Shown: positions 26,893 to 39,275 of the stretch, in pieces
Layout: each line of letters starts with the position of its first letter
Numbering within the stretch: position 1 is the stretch's first letter
From: Rotaria socialis
Taxonomy: Eukaryota; Rotifera; Eurotatoria; Philodinida; Philodinidae
Length of the DNA stretch: 64,000 nucleotides
Assembly (NCBI GenBank): GCA_905331475.1
Contig: CAJNYU010002054.1
Span: forward strand, 310,001-374,000
Direction of reading: 5' to 3'
The notes under the pieces: model-generated
Seen by the model: only the letters and a program-made list of their open reading frames with translations
Told to the model about the DNA's origin: nothing
Databases searched by the model: none
Translations under genes and position numbers: made by a program

Positions 26893-29082
26893 TATTCTAA
26901 TCTAGTAAATATAATATACGCGTGGTAAATATTAAACATTGTTTCTATTTTGTTGCATATGTTTCTACTATTGCCAACTGTAACATCTGACTATAGTAGA
27001 TCGATTCTTATAAAAATTATTATATGTATAAAAACACACTAGCTATGTCACTTGCGTATGGTAATAATGATAAAACGGTTTAGAAAAAACAAAATAAGCA
27101 CAAAAAAATCTGTTTTTTGCATTTACCTTTTCTTCTGTCGCATCGTGATATTTTTGTTCTTTCGGGAAAAAAAAACGATGAAGTGTAACTATCGTAAATA
27201 ATAAAATTACACGAGGCTGGCTGCATGATTTCCTAGCAAAAGTAACTGAGTGATTAATGATTATTGGATGAGGAAAAAAGGGTATGAAAACTGTTCGCAG
27301 AAAGAATAAAAAGGCTGCAGATTTTATAACTAGCTATGATGAATGCCATACACCTAATGTTCATTTACATAATGAGTCATCCTGCCATTAAATGAGCACA
27401 AAAAAAAGATATATATATATATAGGAGTATTTAGAATCAATTTTCACAATGGAGAAAATATTTTTTATGCAAATATGTGTATCGATCAATACTAAAAAAA
27501 TAATGACACATTTTTCAACGAATAAAATGAATAAGACCGTGAAGCATTTGCGTAATTAATTGATCACAAGATACCTAAAATTACGTTGTTTTCTGATAGG
27601 AATACAATCGAGACCTAGCGATTTTCTAAGTAAAATAAATGAAAAAAGTAATATCAATCCATGTAAATAGTTTTTTTGTCGCTCTATACATCAAAATCGA
27701 GTGTTTTTTCAAGAGGGGAAACGAAGAACGCTTTCAGCGTCTTCAGTTTCATTCCTTCTACTCATGAAACTATAGAATTTCGTTTTAGATTCAGCAGCAT
27801 TGAATTTTTCGTGTCTTTTTTACCTAATCAAACGAAATCAAAACGTTTTTCTGTTGTCAATATTTATATCGCGAATAAATACACATATGCTAAGCCTATA
27901 ATTCAACCAGATAATCATTATCTAAGTATAAATATATTCTTATTTTCAAACATAATAATTAGACCGAAAAAAAAAGACAGAAATATAGATAGCCATATTA
28001 TCAATTGTATAGCTGAGAGCGGACATCCGTCAAGCTTCCATATGAATTTTGTTTTTCATGCAACTTTGCAATTCACAATACAGTTCTCACATCGTCATTT
28101 CTTTTGTTAGTACGAGAAAAGCGTCTAATGAAAAAGTTCATGTAAAAGACTTTGATCAGAATAGTTTTCTACGAGCTACAAAAGTCGAAAAATACTTCTG
28201 TGACTTCAATCACAATTGTTTGCCATTGCTAGTTTTTTCCAGCATTATCGATGAATCATTGTTAATTTTGACGGAGAGTTTTGTGTGATATTAAAATGAT
28301 TGATCTATCACAGAAAAAGACCTTATCAAAAATAATTGAATTAAAGCTTTGAATCAGCTTTGACAATGCAAAAAAAAAGTATTTTTTAAAGTTATTTATA
28401 CAAAAGCTATGTACAGATGGTGATTTGTCTATGACATTAGCATTTTATATTTCAGTTACTATCATTAGTTACACAAAATTGATAATATTTAAAATGTTCA
28501 TGTGGGTTATAATAAAATATATAGAATAGTTTTTGTCTTGCACAGTCTCTGTAAAATTCATTTGACGAAAGAAGTAAATCTATCGCTTGAAAATGATACA
28601 TCGTTAGTTTCCTGTCCAATCTTTTAGTTTTTTACTTATTGTTTTCTATTATTGTTCGTGCTTTTTTTATATCTGATTACCTATGATAGTTTGTTTTTAC
28701 CATTTAATGTCAGAATTTTCCATAATCTGATAGTTATCTTCTTTAATCGAATAATAACCGATCTAATCCAATCTTTTTAAGTCAAAATAAGTTATAGAAT
28801 CTTCCTGGTAATAGCAACTACGTTCTTAACATATAAAATATTCTATATAAAATTCAACTCGTGTACACTTTACGTATTCATGATTAACTAGTATGCGCTG
28901 GTACTGTTTATGTAAGGCTTAAAAAAACAAAAACAAAAATTATCAACGTTACCATTAAGAATATATATATATACGTATATTATCTTTGTTACAAGAAGAA
29001 AGACTTCGAGCAAGTTCGTGTACTGATATTTGCAAGATAAAAATTGGTTAGGATGACATTAGAGAGTAGTAAAGTGGTTGTT
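26893..29082. other. Intergenic, no gene seen
   Basis: AT-rich. The longest frame (27676-28110, 144 codons) opens with TTG rather than ATG, is rich in Phe/Ser/Ile, and shows no domain or splice continuity; I treat it as chance. Confidence 0.4.
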
Positions 29083-30505
29083 CCAAATTCCATCACGATA
29101 TTCAAATCTGATAAAAAATATCGAATATCTCCGCTTCCCGAAGTCCGTTTGAGCTGATTTTTAGATTCCGGAATAGACAAACATTTTTCTATCGAATTGT
29201 ATAATTTTCATCAAAATACGATTCGTTTTGAGTGAACAGCAACAAAGATACAAACACCTACTTTGATTTTTGTCCCGTTCTGCCCATGTCTTAATTACAT
29301 CATTCCAGCCAAAATGCATAGGATTGGCATAAAAAACATGTTTTCAGTCAGAATATGATAATTTTTTCGAAGGAAAATTACATCATTTGATTCAGGAGAT
29401 CAAGCTCTATCGATTGATATGTTTCTTATTACGAATAAATATATCTTTTATATATTTTTTTCTCGTAACAATCAACTTTTTCGTGTGATGCCATTAAGTA
29501 GTGTAACTTAATTCCATCACACCAGCTATTCCTCTTTCCTTATTTCATCATGTAATAGGAAGTACATGTAAAATTGTTCATCATCAGTAATAAAAACATT
29601 GGGGCTAGATCAACTACATAATTTTACTAAACAATCTTTACAAAAAATGTAGCTGAACTCAGTGGCTATCTGTTAACGAAAAGTCAGAGGATTTTGTCTT
29701 ATGGATTTGCTTACATTCCCATCATATGAGACAGGATTTTCTCAGAAATCCATCAGCAAATTAAAATAACGCAAAAAACGAAGTTTTAATCGTGTAGTGA
29801 TATTATTGCTCATTGCAAAGAAATGATGATACTAATGCGTCAAATAAATAGAGAATATTCGTTCGATAACACTATTACACAAATTGGCTTAATTATAAGC
29901 TAATTTGTAAAATGTACATGTACATTGATTATTATTGGATCTAGGAATCAACTCGTACGTAAAAAATTAGACAGTTATAATGATACTAGAACACTTAATA
30001 TTACTTTACATACTTCGCGTTAATTAATCATTGTGATTACTGCTCAAAGATAGAAAAATGCTACATGCCAAAATTCTAGTAAAAATTAACGCATGGTCCT
30101 CTATTTTAAAAAACTCAATCAATTTTAGGTATAAATCCTCTGACTTTTCGTTAACAGATAGCCACTGAGTTCAGCTACATTTTTTGTAAAGATGCCAACC
30201 TTCCGCTCGAAAACTAAGTTTTTTAACAAAATTTGTACATGTTTGCTGGAAATGATGGAATTGGGAAAGAATAATGACTTGAATGATGGAATTAAAACGT
30301 GGACAGAACGGGACAAAAATGAAAATAGGTGTTTGTGTCTTTGTTGCTGCTCACTCAAAACGAATCGTATTTTGATGAAAATTATACAATTCGATAGAAA
30401 AATGTTTTGTCTATTCTAGAATCTAAAAATCAGCTCAAATGGACTTCAGGAAACGGAAATATAGAGGTTTTACTGGAACTTTTCAAAATCAGTGATGGAA
30501 TTTGG
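29083..30505. mobile_element. Decayed foldback element
   Basis: The left end CCAAATTCCATCAC (29083-29096) is mirrored by GTGATGGAATTTGG (30492-30505). Reverse-complement arms recur inside: about 29145-29300 against 30300-30440 (sharing ATCAAAATACGATTCGTTTTG), and about 29638-29697 against 30128-30190 (sharing AGCTGAACTCAGTGGCTATC). The left arm seems to carry an extra insertion between these blocks. Attccatca recurs near the termini and inside. No obvious target duplication and no transposase, so it is an old non-autonomous element. Confidence 0.65.
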
Positions 30506-31632
30506 ATCTACCTCTCTATGTCTCGTTGGTATTGATTTTGATCTTTGCTTATACTTTGTTATCAATACTACAGACAAAATAACAGTTGTTTTCTTTGGCT
30601 AGTACATAATCTATAATGGTCCCTTGATGCATCACATAATATCGAAAAATCTTAGTTTCAAGCAATGATTGATCTTATCATAGTTATAAAAATTGGTTTC
30701 CATTTCTTCCAAGAAAAAGAAAAGAATCGATATTTTTATACATAATTCTGTATGAAAGTAAAAACATCATGCAAAAAATAACCAACAATACTTGGTTAGA
30801 CTTCTGACTTACACATAGTTGATTATTGTACGTGTCGCTGCCAACTTTCTTTTGTCTACAATAGAGAACATGTGATGATGCATCATGTCAATCATATATG
30901 TCACTTGATTACTGTTGATAGAGTAAAGTCGATGCTATTTGTCAACACACTCACACACGATTCTGTTTAGTTTTATCTTGTTTTAATTGCAATAAAAGTG
31001 TAAAATAATTCAGTAGCAAGCTTTTCCAAGCGTCTTTGCATAGCAAGACGTGTATTATTCTTCATTTTCAACTAAACCATCTCTATCAGAGTTATTATGA
31101 CTACTAGTGTCAAAGCCGAGATAAGTACCATTTATTACTATTATGTGTTCTATCAATTAATTTTAATGCAAACTCACTGGTCTACTGACAACACTACATT
31201 TCAACGACTAAATGTAGATGAATATAAATTTTTGATCGAGTGCAAAATAATTATTAAGTACAAAGTGAATAAGTGTTTTTACTGAACATTAACATAATAA
31301 AGATCGATCAGTTCTTTTTGTTTTACTTTTTCAAAATTAAGTATTTCAATTGTTAAAAAGATTTGTTCTATAAAATGTCAAAGTCAAATATGAATTTTTC
31401 TAAAAGCTATTTTCAATATACTTTTCTATTGCAATATGATGATCGTTATATTGTAGTTTTTACAAGAAATATTAACAAAAGCATCAATTAATGTTTGTTA
31501 TTTTTTTCTTAACGAGCCGATTTTTTTCAAATTTTATTTTCTTTACTTTTTTAAATAAACAACGTGAAAAAGAAACACTGCAGCTAATCGTTCTCATACT
31601 ATTCCAACAACAAGATAGAATAACATGTATTT
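30506..31632. other. Intergenic, no gene seen
   Basis: AT-rich spacer between the foldback element and the 3' end of mrpl19. No frame of note. Confidence 0.45.
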
Positions 31633-32949
31633 CTATTGGGTAGTAGACGTATTCGATTGTTTTGAATCATTGAAGATTGCTTTTCTTGCACCTGATTTTG
31701 GTCTTGCCCGTGTAATCTTCACATTCTCTTTACTATCAATACGATATTGTGCTAAATCTCCTTTATGTTTTTCAATATCTTCATAAATCTCAGCTTTTTC
31801 ATCATCATGAATTTCACTTCGATATTGTCTCATGATATCCCATTGGCGCCATGGTTCAGCATAACGTTTTGCTCCTTTTCGCACACTTCGCGGTAATGAT
31901 GGTAGAAGAACACCTTTTAGATCATGACGTTCCCATTTATATTGCCAATGAGTACTAGTGATTGGTACCTAATAGCAAACGATTGGTTGTTGTTGTTTTT
32001 TTCATAGAAACAAAAACTCCTACTTGAATTGTATTCAAAGGTACTCCAGCGCCAGGCGGCAGTTTAACTGGTTCCATATCAAATGGAAATGTACAGTATT
32101 CAGGTGGTGCATCACGTAGATAAGCAAGATTGTCATCTAAACGTCGTTCAAGTTTAAGAACTTCAATTTTAGTTATAGTTGGATTATATAATTCATAAAT
32201 AATTTCAACACCTAAACAAATAAACTATAGAAATTAAAATAGAAAAAAAAACCATCAAACTATACCAAGTCCATCAACAATATTTCGTAGAGTAAATTGA
32301 TGTTTAAGTCCATGTCTTTCACGTTGAAGACAAATACCAACAAATCTATGACGTCGATTCGGTGCATATGGATCAGCTGATGTTACAGCAAGAACACTTC
32401 CTTTAATAAGGAAAACAATTAACTTGGTAAAATAGATTGATTTTTTTACTCAATACTAACCAACGTAAAATTCTGGTATATCAATTTGTTGTCTTCGACG
32501 AAACATGTCTCTTCGTTCTAATCTTTCAAGTATTCGATCTCGTAAATAAGGTAATGGATTTGGTAAAAAATCAGGAAAAACATATCTATGAATGAGAAGA
32601 CAATAAAAAGTTTTTTTAAAAATTAGTTTCATATTTACTTAAAATCATGTGGTGTACTACGTAGATCTTTATCTGTATCGTTTTTAGGTGGAAAAGCACC
32701 AACAGCTGCACCAGCTTTTAATTTTCCTAATGGCGATTGTCTATGATGTTCTACAAGATTATCAGGAATATGTCCACGTTGTTTATATCGAACAGATGAT
32801 ATTAAGACTAGAAAGTAGTAAATGATAATGATTGATTAAGGATGCTTTCTTTATTATCAAAACAAAAAATTCTTTCAAATTTCACCTGATCTTAATATTT
32901 GTTGATTGTTTAATAGAAACTTATTGGCAGTAGAAAATGATAAGGCCAT
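31633..32949 (-). CDS. mrpl19: Mitochondrial large ribosomal subunit protein bL19m (6 exons)
   Basis: Exons 32949-32886, 32807-32639, 32585-32461, 32400-32266, 32211-32024 and 31968-31633 give 338 residues. Collinear MRPL19 landmarks: FPDFLP, the run from [80 protein letters not shown], and a C-terminal [15 protein letters not shown]. The extra C-terminal tail, rich in Lys, Ser and Thr, goes beyond the usual end (human MRPL19 is about 290 residues). The first about 20 residues suit a mitochondrial presequence. A polypyrimidine tract and ttgttttcag lie 38 bp before the ATG, between it and the iars2 stop. The protein sits near the exit-side interface of the mitoribosome. Confidence 0.93.
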
Positions 32950-32986
32950 TTTTTGTTGTTGTTCTATTTTGTTTTTAAAAATACAT

Positions 32987-33010
32987 CTGAAAACAATAAA
33001 AAACCAACGA
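32987..33010 (-). promoter_or_regulatory. Candidate trans-splice (or 5'-UTR) acceptor before mrpl19
   Basis: On the minus strand, a pyrimidine-rich tract ending in tttattgttttcag stops at 32987. It lies 42 bases after the iars2 stop and 38 bases before the mrpl19 ATG. No donor can fit between the iars2 stop and this site, so it is either a spliced-leader acceptor or the acceptor of an intron whose donor lies within or upstream of iars2. Confidence 0.55.
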
Positions 33011-33028
33011 AAACGAAAATTATCTATC

Positions 33029-36000
33029 CTAGGACTTTTGTGAATAAGTAAAACATCGAACACATAGTTCATTTTCTTTTTCTGATACTTGTAAACGACA
33101 ACGAGGACAAGAATGCAAAGAATTATATTGAATTTTCATTATATAATTAAATTTGTCATCTAAAATTCATTAAATTAATTTAAGATAAATATTTTTCAAA
33201 AAAGAAACAAAAATCTAATATACCTAATAAGGGTAAATCAACACTTGAAATGTTTTCTTCTGTTAAGTCAGTTTCTAGATCAGATAATGATCGTTCATGT
33301 ACACGTGAACATCGTAAAAGTTCTTCTAATGGACGCCAAAAATTTAATTTAGCTGTCTAAAGTTTTCAAAAATAGAAAGAATGATTAAAATGAAATCACA
33401 ACTATTTTTATGTATTAACTAAGATATCTTTGAATTTCTCTATATATATATATATTATCAACAAATATATTTTCATTTTCATATAGTCAACAAGCAAAAA
33501 TTCAACTCTTCAAAATAAAACCGTGAATGTGATTTTCTTGAGATACAAAGTGTGCTGAAATTTTAATTGCTTCAATTTTTCAATAATTTCTAGGAACATG
33601 TGCGAGCTTGAACTTACCGATGGATGTTTTCCAAGAACGTCTTGAAGTTGTTTAAACTATTAAAGTAAAAAACAAATTCAATATAAATCAAAATTGCTTC
33701 TGCTAATAGTTTTAACCTGTAGTTTTGCTCTATCACTTAAATGAAGTAGAATATCAAATAGAATAGGTCGTCGATTTTGAAGAATTCCATGGTATGTATC
33801 ACGTAAATGTAATACAATTGACATTGCTGATGCAAGTTCGGGTGGAATTTCAGATAATTCATTATTCAATATGGTAAATTTATGTTCAAAAACATCATTT
33901 ATCTTATTTTGTTTATTTTCTGAAAATATTTATAAAAAAAGAAGTGGGAATTTATCGAAAAAAAAATGGTTTTCAAACCTATAACACTTAATTCATTGTG
34001 TAACTCTTGCGCAAGATATGGCATGACTGGTGCTAATCGTTCGTTGAGACATTTTAATAGTAAATAAAATACCGTTTGTGTGGATCGACGAAGATAAGAA
34101 TCCGATGGATCACAATAAAGGCTAATATAAGTAAAATAGAAATTTTCTTTTAAGGAAAGCTTTTTTCAAAAGAGCTCTTGTACTGTTAAAATGTCAATCT
34201 CATATGATTTCCGTCTTATTATAAGGTGCCGACAAGTCGAAATTTCTACAAAATTTTTTTCGAAGATTTTTTTTTCGCATGGTTGGATACAGCTCGTCGA
34301 GTTACCTACGCGAATGTAGTAAAAAAACATTTCCACCGAGTTTTTCTTTAAAAAAAATTTCAAACACGTTTTTACCAAGAATTGCCTTAAAATACAATAG
34401 TTTTAAAATGTGTGTGATATATTGTTATTTTATTAGATCTAGTGTGGTTCTTATTTTCCAAAAATAATTTTTTTCTAAGACTAGGAACAGTTTAGGTATA
34501 GAAGAGCACAATTAAGCCGACCCATAAGGTAAAATCGGGTTGATTATCAGCCACACATGAAGAACACTATCGATAGCTTTTTTGGCCTCCAATGGGGTAA
34601 CTTCCGAACACATCAACTCCTCACAAGAAAACATTTGAGTGATTGCTTTTTCCTGCTTCTACGCGCCACAGATGCACCAAAAAAATCTATGCATCGATTT
34701 TAGAATAGGTTTTTCCTTTCTCGAGAAATTCATATTTTCCCGAGATAAATCTCGATACTTTAAAAAAAACATGAAAAAATCGTTTTTATTTCGGAAATGT
34801 CACTGTCATATATTGGTTTGTGAGTAAAATAAATAGCATATTCAGAATCAGACTGACAAATAATCAACCCGATTTTACCTTATCGGTCGGTTTAATTGTG
34901 TTCTTCGATACCTAAACTGTTCCTAGTCTTAGAAAAAAATTATTTTTGGAAAATAAGAACCACACTAGATCTAATAAAATAAGAATATATCACACACATT
35001 TTAAAACTATTGTATTTTAAGGTAATTTTTGGTAAAAAAGTGTTTCAAATTTTTTTTAAAGAAAAGCTTGGTGTAAATGTTTTTTATTACATTCACATAG
35101 ATAACTCGATGAGCTGTATCCAGTCATGCGAAAAAATCTTCGAAAAACAATTTTGTAGAAATTTCGACTTGCCGACACCTTATTTGTAATGCGAAGAATA
35201 ATTGTTTGATTACTTCAGGTGTGAAATTTTTAAATAGCTTTTCACGTCTTACTAGGGTTGGCACTTTAATTTTACTTTAACCGTAAATTTTAAAGGTGTT
35301 TAAAGTCGCCTTTAAACGCTTCTTTTTAATACTTTTTACTGTATTGGCGTATTTAGTCTTGCTTGTGAGACTCTTTGCAACAGATAAAACGTCGAAAAGA
35401 AGCATTTAACTGTGACTTTAAACAACTTTAAACTCTGCACTTTACGGTCAATTTAAAGTTAAAGTGCCACCCCTACTTCTTACTATCGCTGCATGTTTCG
35501 TTAGTCCTAATCATTATTAGTTCTCTTACTTCGGGTAAGTCAGCGTACTGAATGATTTCCTTCTACGAAAATCATCTATGACTCACGGGATTTAGATTTT
35601 CTACATCTATGAATAGATAATCGTGAAATCTCTACTTAATGTATAGATGCATTATTTTCCGTCGAACAAAACATATTCACCTACCGATCTTTTGTAACTG
35701 AACAATAAAAACTTGATATATCACCTTGGAGAAAATCTTCCACTGCAATTAAACCGTGATACATTTTATATTGATCAAAATCAGTATGGTACTAAAATTA
35801 ATAAATTTCATAATTCAAAGATCAATTATTTTCATATACTGTCGTAAGAATTTGATGTAAACGATAAGCCATATATCGATCAAGAGCAGCTAAATTTTCA
35901 TTTGAAATACTATGTTTATCAGGTTCGAAATCATAAAGATTTCCAATTAAAAATTTGAATACATTTCTAATCTAAAAACAAACAAACGACATTTTTCTCA

Positions 36001-38997
36001 GAAGAAACTTACTAAAATTGAATGTTGACTTACATCATAAATTCGTTTATTTGCTTTATTTAAATCTTCATTACTTGTTTTGCATTGAGGTTTATAACTT
36101 TCTCTTGTTACCCACTCACGGCAAACATCAAAGCCGTTCTCACTAAATTTTTCTTTTCCACCACCAAAAATCATTTCTGATGGTTGAATAACATTACCAA
36201 TCGATTTTGACATTTTTTGATTATTTTTATCAACAACAAAACCATGAACAAATATGTTAGAAAACGGTGCTCGTGATTGTATTGCTGTTGATAATAGTAA
36301 CGATGACAGAAACCAACCATTAAATTGATCATGTCCTTCACAATAGAGATCAGCTTGACAATTGAAATCTTTAATAGAATGAAATAAAAGTTTTAGATTT
36401 TTAGTTTTAATCAATGTAATGTTTCTTATACCTTTAAGTACTGAATTAAATGAGGAGCCACTATCAAACCAAACATCAAATATATCTTTTCCACGTTCAA
36501 GATTTTCAGCTTGATTATGCATTGATGCAGGTAACAATTCTTTAATATCATCTGATGACCACCAAAAATCAATTGAATCTTTTTGTTGAATACATTTAAT
36601 TAAATGTTCAATTATTTCTTCATTAATCACAAGTTCTTTTCTGTCATCTTTGGTATAAAAAGCTGGTATTGGCACACCCCAACAGCGTTGTCGTGATATA
36701 CACCAATATGGCCGTTGCGCTGTCATCGATAGAAAACTTTTTTCGGCACCTTCAGGAAATATTGTTACGTTGTCTACTATATATTTACGTGCATTATCAC
36801 GCAAACGTGTGGTGTCAATAAACCATTGTTGACTACCTAAGATTAAAACAGGTTTTTTTGCTCGCCAATCATATGGATATGAATGTATAAATTCATAATG
36901 ATGTAAAACGTCTGAATTTAAATGTTTAAGAATTGCTTGTATGCCATCGCTTGTATCTAATGCATTTCGCCCATGAAGAGATTCAATGGACGGACAATTT
37001 AGATGACCAGCTAAGTTAACAGCATTAACACACTGAAGATTATGTTTGATAGATAGAAGAAAGTCGTCGGAACCATGTGCTGGCGCAATATGAACAAGAC
37101 CCGTACCTAATTCATCAGTAACATGATCACTAATAACAATAGGATATTTTTGTTGATCATTATAAATTGGATGATTGTAACTAAGACCAGATAATTCAGA
37201 TCCTGCGAAAAATCAAAATTTCATGTTGAAAACTAAAGAGGAGTATGCTTTTTACCGAGACAATTTCCTATGATTTCAAATTGATTATTTGAAAATGGTG
37301 CAAACTTTTTTATATTATTCAATAATGACTCAGCAACTATGTATATATCATTGGTGGACGATAGCTTTACAAATACATACTTTAATTTTTCATTAACTGC
37401 TACAGCTTGATTGCCCAGTAAAGACCACGGTGTTGTTGTCCAAATTAAAACATAAATATTTCCTAGATTAGTTTCTTAAAATAGAAAACAAAAACATAAA
37501 ATGGGAAAATATGTTTTCTGTGAAAATTCTCACGAGACAATAGTTTTGATAGTAACTCGTTGTTTTGTAAATGAAATCGTACATAAATAGCAGTACTAAA
37601 AATTGAACAAAGAATAAATCATGTCTAGCTACAAGGTTTATTAGTATGGAATAGTATTAATTGAATAGAGCGAGACTTTTATGATTTCTCTTAGAATTCG
37701 AGAGAAGTTGAAAAGCACAATTTCTGAGACAATTCTATTAAATCATAGATCTCTAAAGCTTCTTTACAGTAGAAGGCTTTATGATCATAATCTATCACAA
37801 AGATTGCAGATACAACAATTGCAGAAAACAACGTATCTTTCACGTCGTTCATGTGCTGATGATGTCTACATCTGAATACAAGAAATTTCGCTAACATAGA
37901 TAGAAATGCATTAATTAGATGGCCACCTTTTTTTCTGTAATATAATTTCGCTAATGAAATCAACAAAGAATATTGATTTCTAAATACCTCCGATGTTTAT
38001 CATTATATTCGAGTTCAGATTCAGCTAAAGCAGATTGAACACTAGGTGACCAATTCACTGGTTTATATTGACGATAGAGAAAACCCTTGAGAAATAAATA
38101 ATATTGAATATTGAAAAAAATATGGTCTGCATAGAACGAATTACTTTTTGATATAATCTCCAAAATAATCTAAGTTGATCAACAATAAATTCTTTATCAA
38201 ATGTTCTATAACAATTATTCCAATCAGCTAGTATACCCCATGATTGAAAATCTTGTTTTTGTTTTTCCAAAGCTTCCGTAGCAAACTGACGAGCTATTGA
38301 AATAGAATAAAAAGAAGTAAGAATTTTTCTTTTCTCAATATTAAAGAAGCGAAAATATGTTTTACCAAGTTTACGAACAATAATTCGATCTTTATCATTT
38401 GAATTTCGTTTATTTTCTTGTAATGCTTTTAACTCAATTGGTAAGCCATGACAATCCCAGCCAGGACGAAAATCTAGCCTATGCCCATTTAATAATTTAT
38501 AACGAACAATAATATCTTTTTGTATCTATACAATATAAAATTTCATACATTAAAAAAAAAGAAACGAAACAAAGACGATTGAATGGCAAACTTTATTTAG
38601 GAAATGTCCTATATGAAGAGGTCCATTAGCAAATGGTGGTCCATCATGAAGAACAAATAATGGACGCCGTATCTGTTTTGCTTGCCATTCCCATAATTGG
38701 TTAACAGGAAATTTCTAAAGCGATATCATTCAGAAAAAAACCGATCTATTTTAATTGCGAATATTTCGGATGCAAACAATAATGAAAATAAATCAATTAT
38801 GACATTTTGAAAATGACTTGAAATAAAACTAATCAACAAACCTGCCTGATGTCATTTTCACATTTAATTCGATTTTTCATTGTACTCGCAAATTTACTTT
38901 TGGGCATATTGAGTGTATCTTTGTAGGATATACTTTTACTGGATACATATCGTAAATTTCTATTGAAAAATTTTTGATTACCAAATAAAATTCTCAT
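33029..38997 (-). CDS. iars2: Mitochondrial isoleucyl-tRNA synthetase (16 exons)
   Basis: Exons: 38997-38842, 38714-38592, 38525-38366, 38293-38145, 38085-37988, 37595-37534, 37474-37256, 37202-36432, 36368-36034, 35971-35840, 35791-35685, 34121-33979, 33919-33717, 33656-33618, 33356-33224, 33159-33029. They join in frame to 986 residues (human IARS2 is 1012). Class I signatures are literal: HIGH at residues 86-89 in [13 protein letters not shown] and KMSKS at 631-635. [33 protein letters not shown] and [10 protein letters not shown] match bacterial/mitochondrial IleRS. The C-terminus has the zinc-type pair CPRC (961-964) and CVRC (976-979). It charges mitochondrial tRNA-Ile. Intron 11 (34122-35684) is 1563 bp because two mobile elements sit in it. 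The stop is 79 bp before the mrpl19 ATG on the same strand. Confidence 0.95.
34223..35182. mobile_element. Foldback element inside an iars2 intron
   Basis: Arms of about 323 bp (34223-34545 and 34861-35182) are reverse complements with scattered differences, separated by a loop of about 315 bp. The ends read AAGGTGCCGACAAGTCG on the left and CGACTTGCCGACACCTT on the right. Target duplication is not clear. No coding capacity. It lies wholly in intron 11 of iars2, so a transcript would contain a very long hairpin before splicing. Confidence 0.75.
35253..35475. mobile_element. hAT-like MITE, 223 bp, with 8-bp target duplication
   Basis: Termini are TAGGGTTGGCACTTTAA and TTAAAGTGCCACCCCTA, an inverted repeat with one mismatch in 17. 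Flanking octamers are CGTCTTAC (35245-35252) and CTTCTTAC (35476-35483), matching at 7 of 8 positions. TAGGG..GGCA termini with an 8-bp duplication are the pattern of hAT non-autonomous elements. The interior is a series of TTTAAA-rich inverted repeats without coding capacity. It lies 70 bp from the neighbouring foldback, in the same iars2 intron. Confidence 0.78.
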
Positions 38998-39020
38998 CTA
39001 GTATACATAGAGAACAACAT

Positions 39021-39064
39021 ATATATATATATATTTATTTATTTATGTATAGATATATATTTAT
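39021..39064. repeat. AT-rich simple repeat upstream of iars2
   Basis: An (AT)n tract followed by ATTT repeats between the iars2 start and the 3' end of cdipt, a spacer of only 278 bp. An AG directly precedes the iars2 ATG on the minus strand (tatactag), again acceptor-like. Confidence 0.5.
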
Positions 39065-39275
39065 ATAATAATGAAATAAGACAATAGGTAAAATAAGCGC
39101 ACACACACACACATGCACAGACAAAACGACGGTTAAACAGAACATATCCTTCTGTAATAAACGATATTCCGTATAATTTTATTTTGCCTTTTTTTTTAAA
39201 TACAAAAACAAATGACTAGCTGACAATAGTTGGATTAAGAATAATCATTGAGAAATAAAAATTCATTTTTTGGAT

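Noticed and set aside
27676..28110. A 144-codon plus-strand open frame
   Set aside because: It opens with TTG, has Phe/Ser/Ile-rich composition typical of AT-rich noncoding DNA, and has no domain or neighbouring exon in frame.
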